A stretch of DNA of 64,000 nt from Myotis daubentonii (Eukaryota > Chordata > Mammalia > Chiroptera > Vespertilionidae). The stretch is taken from contig NC_081853.1 in assembly GCF_963259705.1 (NCBI RefSeq), positions 682,001 through 746,000 of the forward strand. Direction: 5' to 3'. This document shows, piece by piece, positions 54,301-64,000 of this stretch; position 1 is the stretch's first letter; every line of letters begins with the position of its first letter. A program made the translations under genes and the position numbers. Under the pieces are notes generated by a model. It searched no databases and had not been told where the DNA came from. It saw only the letters and a program-made list of their open reading frames with translations.

Positions 54301-57300
54301 CCAGTATTTGCGTCATTTCACAGCTTTCCCCTGGAAACCTCAGTGATAGAATACGAGAGTAAATGTAGTAAGAATCTATTTACTTGTACTTGAGGTGTTT
54401 CTTACACGTTCTTAATCATTTCTGGGCACTATCATTGTGTATTTTAACAGTTTTACCAAAATTAGACAGTTTGCTTAGAAGTATTTACCGGAATCGTCAC
54501 CATTTTAACTGATTCACACAAAAAAACGCCAAAGCCAATCCTCCTTTATTGTAAACAGAAACACTATTCTTGTCATTCCAAAGCTTTAGACACCAATTCT
54601 GAGCTCTGTAAGCATGAACTCTTAATATTTCAAAGCACAGTCCCGTGAAAACGCCACCGGCAGAACCCGGAGACGTAAATATTACCAGGATTTGCATCAT
54701 TTCACAGCTTTCCCCTGGTAAACTCCGGGATAGAATAAGACAGTAAATGTAGTAAGAATGTATTTACTTGTACTTGCGGTGTTTATTACACGTTCTTAAT
54801 CATTTCTGGGAACTATCATTGTGTACTTTAACAGTTTCAACAAAATTAGACAGTTTGCTTAGAAGAATTTACCGGAATCGTCACCATTTTAACTGATTCA
54901 CACAAAAAAAGCCAAAGCCAATCCTCCTTAATTGTAAACCTCAACACTATTCTCGTCATTCCAAGGCTTTAAACACCAATTCTGAGCCCTGTAAGCATGA
55001 TGTCTTAATATTTCAACGCACAGTCCCGTGAAAACGCCACCGGAAGTACCCGGAGACGTAAATATTACCAGTATTTGCGTCATTTCACAGCTTTCCCCTG
55101 GAAACCTCAGTGATAGAATACGAGAGTAAATGTAGTAAGAATCTATTTACTTGTACTTGAGGTGTTTCTTACACGTTCTTAATCATTTCTGGGAACTATC
55201 ATTGTGTACTTTAACAGTTTTACCAAAATTAGACAGTTTGCTTAGAAGAATTTACCGGAATCGTCACCATTTTAACTGATTCACACAAAAAAACGCCAAA
55301 GCCAATCCTCCTTAATTGTAAACAGAAACACTATTCTCGTCATTCCAAGGCTTTAGACACCAATTCTGAGCTCTGTAAGCATGAACTCTTAATATTTCAA
55401 AGCACAGTCCCGTGCAAACGCCACCGGAAGTACCCGGAGACGTAAATATTACCAGTATTTGCGTCATTTCACAGCTTTCCCCTGGAAACCTCCGTGATAG
55501 AATACGACAGTAAATGTAGTAAGAATGTATTTACTTGTACTTGAGGTGTTTCTTACACGTTCTTAATCATTTCTGGGCACTATCATTGTGTATTTTAACA
55601 GTTTTACCAAAATTAGACAGTTTGCTTAGAAGTATTTACCGGAATCGTCACCATTTTAACTGATTCACACAAAAAAACGCCAAAGCCAATCCTCCTTTAT
55701 TGTAAACAGAAACACTATTCTCGTCATTCCAAGGCTTTAGACACCAATTCTGAGCTCTGTAAGCATGAACTCTTAATATTTCAAAGCACAGTCCCGTGAA
55801 AACGCCACCGGCAGAACCCGGAGACGTAAATATTACCAGGATTTGCATCATTTCACAGCTTTCCCCTGGTAAACTCCGGGATAGAATAAGACAGTAAATG
55901 TAGTAAGAATGTATTTACTTGTACTTGCGGTGTTTATTACACGTTCTTAATCATTTCTGGGAACTATCATTGTGTACTTTAACAGTTTCAACAAAATTAG
56001 ACAGTTTGCTTAGAAGAATTTACCGGAATCGTCACCATTTTAACTGATTCACACAAAAAAAAGCCAAAGCCAATCCTCCTTAATTGTAAACCTCAACACT
56101 ATTCTCGTCATTCCAAGGCTTTAAACACCAATTCTGAGCCCTGTAAGCATGATGTCTTAATATTTCAACGCACAGTCCCGTGAAAACGCCACCGGAAGTA
56201 CCCGGAGACGTAAATATTACCAGTATTTGCGTCATTTCACAGCTTTCCCCTGGAAACCTCAGTGATAGAATACGAGAGTAAATGTAGTAAGAATCTATTT
56301 ACTTGTACTTGAGGTGTTTCTTACACGTTCTTAATCATTTCTGGGAACTATCATTGTGTACTTTAACAGTTTTACCAAAATTAGACAGTTTGCTTAGAAG
56401 AATTTACCGGAATCGTCACCATTTTAACTGATTCACACAAAAAAACGCCAAAGCCAATCCTCCTTAATTGTAAACAGAAACACTATTCTCGTCATTCCAA
56501 GGCTTTAGACACCAATTCTGAGCTCTGTAAGCATGAACTCTTAATATTTCAAAGCACAGTCCCGTGCAAACGCCACCGGAAGTACCCGGAGACGTAAATA
56601 TTACCAGTATTTGCGTCATTTCACAGCTTTCCCCTGGAAACCTCCGTGATAGAATACGACAGTAAATGTAGTAAGAATGTATTTACTTGTACTTGAGGTG
56701 TTTCTTACACGTTCTTAATCATTTCTGGGCACTATCATTGTGTATTTTAACAGTTTTACCAAAATTAGACAGTTTGCTTAGAAGTATTTACCGGAATTGT
56801 CACCATTTTAACTGATTCACACAAAAAAACGCCAAAGCCAATCCTCCTTTATTGTAAACAGAAACACTATTCTCGTCATTCCAAGGCTTTAGACACCAAT
56901 TCTGAGCTCTGTAAGCATGAACTCTTAATATTTCAAAGCACAGTCCCGTGAAAACGCCACCGGCAGAACCCGGAGACGTAAATATTACCAGGATTTGCAT
57001 CATTTCACAGCTTTCCCCTGGAAACCTCCGGGATAGAATAAGACAGTAAATGTAGTAAGAATGTATTTACTTGTACTTGCGGTGTTTCTTACACGTTCTT
57101 AATCATTTCTGGGAACTATCATTGTGTACTTTAACAATTTTACCAAAATTAGACAGTTTGCTTAGAAAAATTTACCGGAATCGTCACCATTTTAACTGAT
57201 TCACACAAAAAAACGCCAAAGCCAATCCTCCTTAATTGTAAACAGAAACACTATTCTCGTCATTCCAAGGCTTTAGTCACCAATTCTGAGCCCTGTAAGT

Positions 57301-57535
57301 ATGAACTCTTAATATTTCAAAGCACAGTCCCGTGAAAACGCCACCGGAAGTACCCTGAGATGTAAATATTACCATTATTTGCGTCATTTCACAGCTTTCC
57401 CCTGTAAACCTCCGTGTTTGAATACGACAGTAAATGTAGTAAGAATCTATTTACTTGTACTTGAGGTGTTTCTTACACGTTCTTAATCATTTCTGGGAAC
57501 TATCATTGTGTATTTTAACAGTTTTACCAAAATAT
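51392..57535. repeat. 16-unit HOR from k (6144 bp)
   Basis: The order is k d e f l b g h/i j h i j h i j d. The next k is exactly 16 x 384 bp later. An extra A in the e unit (near 52212) and a missing A in the h unit near 54903 cancel out. Marks shared with the next HOR copy are 'cttcgaag' in b and 'cacacacaaaaaag' in h. 'tttcaacgcac' marks three h units here (54248, 55015, 56167), and 'cccgtgcaaacg' marks two i units (55411, 56563). Confidence 0.85.
54081..54464. repeat. Hybrid unit h/i
   Basis: This is type h through 'gagagtaaatg' and 'ctatttac' (about 54380), then the type i tail 'gggcactatc' with 'gtatttta' from about 54424. The next unit is j, so one unit has been lost by fusion of h and i. 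The related HOR at 59456 keeps h and i as separate units. Confidence 0.8.
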
Positions 57536-60500
57536 GACAGTTTGCTTAGAAGTATTTACCGGAATTGTCACCATTTTAACTGAATCACAAAAAAAACCGC
57601 CAAAGCCAATCCTCCTTAATTGTAAACAGAAACACTATTCTCGTCATTCCAAGGCTTTAGACACCAATTCTGAGCTCTGTAAGCATGAACTCTTAATATT
57701 TCAAAGCACAGTCCCGTGAAAACGCCACTGGAAGTACTGGGAGATGTAAATATTACCAGTATTTCCTTCTTTTCACAGCTTTCCCCTGGAAACCTCCTAG
57801 TTTGAATACGACAGTAAATGTAGTAAGAATCTATTTACTTGTACTTGAGGTGTTTCTTACACGTTCTTAATCATTTCTGGGAACTATCATTGTGTATTTT
57901 AACAGTTTTACCAAAATTAGACAGTTTGCTTAGAAGAATTTACCGGAATCGTCACCATTTCAACTGATTCACACAAAAAAACGCCAAAGCCAATCCTCCT
58001 TAATTGTAAACCTCAACACTATTCTCGTCATTCCAAGGCTTTAGACACCAATTCTGAGCCCTGTAAGTATGAACTCTTAATATTTCAAAGCACAGTCCCG
58101 TGAAAACGCCACCGGAAGTACCCTGAGACGTAAATATTACCAGTATTTGTGTCATTTCACAGCTTTCCCCTGGAAACCTCCGTGTTTGAATACGACAGTA
58201 AATGTAGTAAGAATCTATTTACTTGTACTTGAGGTGTTTCTTACACGTTCTTAATCATTTCTGGGCACTATCATTGTGTATTTTAACAGTTTTACCAAAA
58301 TTAGACAGTTTGCTTAGAAGTATTTACCGGAATTGTCACCATTTTAACTGATTCACACAAAAAAACGCCAAAGCCAATCCTCCTTAATTGTAAACAGAAA
58401 CACTATTCTCGTCATTCCAAGGCTTTAGACACCAATTCTGAGCTCTGTAAGCATGAACTCTTAATATTTCAAAGCACAGTCCCGTGAAAACGCCACCGGA
58501 AGTACCCGGAGACGTAAATATTACCAGGATTTGCATCATTTCACAGCTTTCCCCTGGTAAACTCCGGGATAGAATAAGACAGTAAATGTAGTAAGAATGT
58601 ATTTACTTGTACTTGCGGTGTTTCTTACACGTTCTTAATCATTTCTGGGAACTATCATTGTGTACTTTAACAGTTTCACCAAAATTAGACAGTTTGCTTC
58701 GAAGAAATTACCGGAATCGTCACCATTTTAACTGATTCACACAAAAAAACGCCAAAGCCAATCCTCCTTAATTGTAAACATCAACACTATTCTCGTCATT
58801 CCAAGGCTTTAGACACCAATTCTGAGCTCTGTAAGCATGAACTCTTAATATTTCAAAGTACAGTCCCGTGAAAACGCCACCGGAAGTACCTGGAGATGTA
58901 AATATTACCAGTATTTTCGGCATTTCACAGCTTTCCAATGGAAACCTCCGTGATTAAATACTACAGTAAATGTAGTAAGAATCTATTTAGGTGTACTTGA
59001 GGTGTTTCTTACACGTTCTTAATCATTTCTGGGAACTATCATTGTGTACTTTAACAGTTTTACCAAAATTAGACAGTTTGCTTAGAAGTATTTACCGGAA
59101 TCGTCACCATTTTAACTGATTCACACAAAAAAACGCCAAAGCCAATCCTCCTTTATTGTAAACAGAAACACTATTCTCGTCATTCCAAGGCTTTAGACAC
59201 CAATTCTGAGCTCTGTAAGCATGAACTCTTAATATTTCAAAGCACAGTCCTGTGAAAACGCCACCGGAAGTACCCGGAGACGTAAATATTACCAGGATTT
59301 GCATCATTTCACAGCTTTCCCCTGGTAAACTCCGGGATAGAATAAGACAGTAAATGTAGTAAGAATGTATTTACTTGTACTTGCGGTGTTTATTACACGT
59401 TCTTAATCATTTCTGGGAACTATCATTGTGTACTTTAACAGTTTCAACAAAATTAGACAGTTTGCTTAGAAGAATTTACCGGAATCGTCACCATTTTAAC
59501 TGATTCACACACAAAAAAGCCAAAGCCAATCCTCCTTAATTGTAAACCTCAACACTATTCTCGTCATTCCAAGGCTTTAAACACCAATTCTGAGCCCTGT
59601 AAGCATGATGTCTTAATATTTCAAGGCACAGTCCCGTGAAAACGCCACCGGAAGTACCCGGAGACGTAAATATTACCAGTATTTGCGTCATTTCACAGCT
59701 TTCCCCTGGAAACCTCAGTGATAGAATACGAGAGTAAATGTAGTAAGAATCTATTTACTTGTACTTGAGGTGTTTCTTACACGTTCTTAATCATTTCTGG
59801 GAACTATCATTGTGTACTTTAACAGTTTTACCAAAATTAGACAGTTTGCTTAGAAGAATTTACCGGAATCGTCACCATTTTAACTGATTCACACAAAAAA
59901 ACGCCAAAGCCAATCCTCCTTAATTGTAAACCTCAACACTATTCTCGTCATTCCAAGGCTTTAGACACCAATTCTGAGCTCTGTAAGCATGAACTCTTAA
60001 TATTTCAAAGCACAGTCCCGTGAAAACGCCACCGGAAGTACCCGGAGACGTAAATATTACCAGTATTTGCGTCATTTCACAGCTTTCCCCTGGAAACCTC
60101 CGTGATAGAATACGACAGTAAATGTAGTAAGAATGTATTTACTTGTACTTGAGGTGTTTCTTACACGTTCTTAATCATTTCTGGGCACTATCATTGTGTA
60201 TTTTAACAGTTTTACCAAAATTAGACAGTTTGCTTAGAAGTATTTACCGGAATCGTCACCATTTTAACTGATTCACACAAAAAAACGCCAAAGCCAATCC
60301 TCCTTTATTGTAAACAGAAACACTATTCTCGTCATTCCAAGGCTTTAGACACCAATTCTGAGCTCTGTAAGCATGAATTCTTAATATTTCAAAGCACAGT
60401 CCCCTGAAAACGCCACCGGCAGAACCCGGAGACGTAAATATTACCAGGATTTGCATCATTTCACAGCTTTCCCCTGGTAAACTCCGGGATAGAATAAGAC

Positions 60501-62143
60501 AGTAAATGTAGTAAGAATGTATTTACTTGTACTTGCGGTGTTTATTACACGTTCTTAATCATTTCTGGGAACTATCATTGTGTACTTTAACAGTTTCAAC
60601 AAAATTAGACAGTTTGCTTAGAAGAATTTACCGGAATCGTCACCATTTTAACTGATTCACACAAAAAAAAGCCAAAGCCAATCCTCCTTAATTGTAAACC
60701 TCAACACTATTCTCGTCATTCCAAGGCTTTAAACACCAATTCTGAGCCCTGTAAGCATGATGTCTTAATATTTCAAAGCACAGTCCCGTGAAAACGCCAC
60801 CGGAAGTACCCGGAGACGTAAATATTACCAGTATTTGCGTCATTTCACAGCTTTCCCCTGGAAACCTCAGTGATAGAATACGAGAGTAAATGTAGTAAGA
60901 ATCTATTTACTTGTACTTGAGGTGTTTCTTACACGTTCTTAATCATTTCTGGGAACTATCATTGTGTACTTTAACAGTTTTACCAAAATTAGACAGTTTG
61001 CTTAGAAGAATTTACCGGAATCGTCACCATTTTAACTGATTCACACAAAAAAACGCCAAAGCCAATCCTCCTTAATTGTAAACAGAAACACTATTCTCGT
61101 CATTCCAAGGCTTTAGACACCAATTCTGAGCTCTGTAAGCATGAACTCTTAATATTTCAAAGCACAGTCCCGTGAAAACGCCACCGGAAGTACCCGGAGA
61201 CGTAAATATTACCAGTATTTGCGTCATTTCACAGCTTTCCCCTGGAAACCTCCGTGATAGAATACGACAGTAAATGTAGTAAGAATGTATTTACTTGTAC
61301 TTGAGGTGTTTCTTACACGTTCTTAATCATTTCTGGGAACTATCATTGTGTATTTTAACAGTTTTACCAAAATTAGACAGTTTGCTTAGAAGTATTTACC
61401 GGAATTGTCACCATTTTAACTGATTCACACAAAAAAACGCCAAAGCCAATCCTCCTTTATTGTAAACAGAAACACTATTCTCGTCATTCCAAGGCTTTAG
61501 ACACCAATTCTGAGCTCTGTAAGCATGAACTCTTAATATTTCAAAGCACAGTCCCGTGAAAACGCCACCGGCAGAACCCGGAGACGTAAATATTACCAGG
61601 ATTTGCATCATTTCACAGCTTTCCCCTGGAAACCTCCGGGATAGAATAAGACAGTAAATGTAGTAAGAATGTATTTACTTGTACTTGCGGTGTTTCTTAC
61701 ACGTTCTTAATCATTTCTGGGAACTATCATTGTGTACTTTAACAATTTTACCAAAATTAGACAGTTTGCTTAGAAAAATTTACCGGAATCGTCACCATTT
61801 TAACTGATTCACACAAAAAAACGCCAAAGCCAATCCTCCTTAATTGTAAACAGAAACACTATTCTCGTCATTCCAAGGCTTTAGTCACCAATTCTGAGCC
61901 CTGTAAGTATGAACTCTTAATATTTCAAAGCACAGTCCCGTGAAAACGCCACCGGAAGTACCCTGAGATGTAAATATTACCATTATTTGCGTCATTTCAC
62001 AGCTTTCCCCTGTAAACCTCCGTGTTTGAATACGACAGTAAATGTAGTAAGAATCTATTTACTTGTACTTGAGGTGTTTCTTACACGTTCTTAATCATTT
62101 CTGGGAACTATCATTGTGTATTTTAACAGTTTTACCAAAATAT
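57536..62143. repeat. 12-unit version of the k HOR (4608 bp)
   Basis: The order is k f l b g h i j h i j d. Compared with the 16-unit version it lacks the d e pair after k and one hij triplet, and keeps h and i separate where the longer copy has a fusion. The i unit at 59840 has 'cctcaac' in place of 'agaaac'. The j unit at 60224 has private 'gaattctt' and 'cccctga'. Confidence 0.85.
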
Positions 62144-64000
62144 GACAGTTTGCTTAGAAGTATTTACCGGAATTGTCACCATTTTAACTGAATCACAAAA
62201 AAAACCGCCAAAGCCAATCCTCCTTAATTGTAAACAGAAACACTATTCTCGTCATTCCAAGGCTTTAGACACCAATTCTGAGCTCTGTAAGCATGAACTC
62301 TTAATATTTCAAAGCACAGTCCCGTGAAAACGCCACTGGAAGTACTGGGAGATGTAAATATTACCAGTATTTCCTTCTTTTCACAGCTTTCCCCTGGAAA
62401 CCTCCTAGTTTGAATACGACAGTAAATGTAGTAAGAATCTATTTACTTGTACTTGAGGTGTTTCTTACACGTTCTTAATCATTTCTGGGAACTATCATTG
62501 TGTACTTTAACAATTTTACCAAAATTAGACAGTTTGCTTAGAAAAATTTACCAGAATCGTCACCATTTTAACTGATTCACACAAAAAAACGCCAAAGCCA
62601 ATCCTCCTTAATTGTAAACAGAAACACTATTCTCGTCATTCCAAGGCTTTAGTCACCAATTCTGAGCCCTGTAAGTATGAACTCTTAATATTTCAAAGCA
62701 CAGTCCCGTGAAAACGCCACCGGAAGTACCCTGAGATGTAAATATTACCATTATTTGCGTCATTTCACAGCTTTCCCCTGTAAACCTCCGTGTTTGAATA
62801 CGACAGTAAATGTAGTAAGAATTTATTTACTTGTACTTGAGGTGTTTCTTACACGTTCTTAATCATTTCTGGGAACTATCATTGTGTATTTTAACAGTTT
62901 TACCAAAATATGACAGTTTGCTTAGAAGTATTTACCGGAATCGTCACCATTTTAACTGATTCACAAAAAAAAACGCCAAAGCCAATCCTCCTTAATTGTA
63001 AACAGAAACACTATTCTCGTCATTCCAAGGCTTTAGACACCAATTCTGAGCTCTGTAAGCATGAACTCTTAATATTTCAAAGCACAGTCCCGTGAAAACG
63101 CCACCGGAAGTACCCGGAGACGTAAATATTACCAGGATTTGCATCATTTCACAGCTTTCCCCTGGTAAACTCCGGGACAGAATAAGACAGTAACTGTAGT
63201 AAGAATGTATTTACTTGTACTTGAGGTGTTTCTTACACGTTCTTAATCATTTCTGGGAACTATCATTGTGTATTTTAACAGTTTTACCAAAATTAGACAG
63301 TTTGCTTAGAAGAATTTACCGGAATCGTCACCATTTCAACTGATTCACACAAAAAAACGCCAAAGCCAATCCTCCTTAATTGTAAACCTCAACACTATTC
63401 TCGTCATTCCAAGGCTTTAGACACCAATTCTGAGCCCTGTAAGTATGAACTCTTAATATTTCAAAGCACAGTCCCGTGAAAACGCCACCGGAAGTACCCT
63501 GAGACGTAAATATTACCAGTATTTGTGTCATTTCACAGCTTTCCCCTGGAAACCTCCGTGTTTGAATACGACAGTAAATGTAGTAAGAATCTATTTACTT
63601 GTACTTGAGGTGTTTCTTACACGTTCTTAATCATTTCTGGGCACTATCATTGTGTATTTTAACAGTTTTACCAAAATTAGACAGTTTGCTTAGAAGTATT
63701 TACCGGAATTGTCACCATTTTAACTGATTCACACAAAAAAACGCCAAAGCCAATCCTCCTTAATTGTAAACAGAAACACTATTCTCGTCATTCCAAGGCT
63801 TTAGACACCAATTCTGAGCTCTGTAAGCATGAACTCTTAATATTTCAAAGCACAGTCCCGTGAAAACGCCACCGGAAGTACCCGGAGACGTAAATATTAC
63901 CAGGATTTGCATCATTTCACAGCTTTCCCCTGGTAAACTCCGGGATAGAATAAGACAGTAAATGTAGTAAGAATGTATTTACTTGTACTTCCGGTGTTTC
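62144..64000. repeat. Start of a third k HOR: k d e f l, cut by window edge
   Basis: The order k d e f l matches the start of the 16-unit version at 51392, including 'accagaatcg' in d and 'cgggacag' in e (63173), so the d e pair missing from the 12-unit copy is present again. The last unit (63680 onwards) is incomplete. Private changes are 'aatttattt' near 62820 and 'cttccggtg' near 63989. Confidence 0.85.

Larger units (their letters stand above)
1..64000. repeat. Satellite DNA array, ~384-bp unit, 166+ head-to-tail units
   Basis: The anchor 'gacagtttgc' recurs from position 324 to 63680 at spacings of 383, 384 or 385 bp with no gap, giving 165 complete units plus partial units at both ends. 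All units lie in the same direction. Unit types differ by scattered substitutions, while matching units in different higher-order repeat copies are almost identical. A consensus unit counted by hand has 83 C and 62 G in 384 bases (38% GC) and 11 CpG. Neither array edge lies in the window. Head-to-tail order with higher-order periodicity is typical of centromeric or heterochromatic satellites. The chromosomal position and species are not shown by the sequence. I do not recognise the family. Confidence 0.99.

Noticed and set aside
1..64000. CRISPR-like array of direct repeats
   Set aside because: Units are contiguous 384-bp repeats without unique spacers, and no cas-like gene is present.
1..64000. 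Tandem gene cluster, such as rDNA, tRNA or snRNA repeats
   Set aside because: I recognise no rRNA or snRNA core and no tRNA A/B-box arrangement in the unit. The short unit and HOR pattern fit non-coding satellite.
1..64000. Species or satellite-family assignment
   Set aside because: The sequence does not match a satellite that I can name with confidence. A search of satellite libraries (Dfam/Repbase) with the 384-bp consensus would settle it.

Overview
The whole 64-kb window is one uninterrupted tandem satellite array. The unit is about 384 bp (383-385) and the window holds 165 complete units plus a partial one at each end, all in the same orientation. I see no protein-coding gene, RNA gene, transposon insertion, CRISPR array, strand switch or single-copy sequence. 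This points to a eukaryotic, probably centromeric or other heterochromatic, satellite block. I do not recognise the family and cannot name the species. From one consensus unit counted by hand, GC is about 38% and there are 11 CpG in 384 bp, an observed/expected ratio near 0.8. Many differences between units are C-to-T or G-to-A changes at CpG sites, which suggests CpG methylation in the host.

To describe the order of units I start each one at the 'gacagtttgc' anchor and give it a letter by its diagnostic bases. (a) 'ggcaaagcc' and a 1-base-short tail. (b) 'ttttcggcat' with 'ccaatgg'. (c) 'cgtcactcc' with 'gaagtctt'. (d) 'tagtcacc' with 'ccattatttg'. (e) 'aaatatgac' with 'taactgtag'. (f) 'atttcaactg' with 'tttgtgtc'. 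(g) 'tttattg' with 'cctgtg'. (h) 'gatgtctt' with 'cctcagtg'. (i) 'gagctctg' with 'ccgtgatag' and 'gggcac'. (j) 'tttattg' with 'cggcagaac'. (k) 'ccttcttttcac' with 'cctagtttg'. (l) g-like but with 'ttaattg'. The letters are mine and were assigned by eye.

Layout: 324-6083 reads ij bc d fgh ij dk efg. 6084-9922 is a ten-unit higher-order repeat (HOR), abcdefghij. 9923-17985 and 17986-26049 are two copies of a 21-unit HOR of about 8.06 kb, abcdefghij-hdefghij-hij, which carries the ten-unit HOR inside it. 26050-47551 is an irregular zone made almost only of b-h units, with short local duplications (cdefg twice, fg three times, ef twice, three dispersed defgh blocks) and several hybrid units. 47552-64000 goes back to h/i/j-rich order, with a 16-unit (6144 bp) and a 12-unit (4608 bp) version of one HOR beginning at k. 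The segment 22594-27585 recurs at 47552-52544 with a constant offset of 24,958 bp.

The 384-bp unit looks like an ancient dimer. Colinear anchors recur at alternating distances of about 197 and 187 bp, so each half is close to one nucleosome plus linker. The array therefore shows three scales: a diverged ~192-bp half-unit, the 384-bp unit, and large nearly identical HORs still being reshaped by unequal exchange and conversion. I found no hidden gene system. The interest is in the satellite's architecture.
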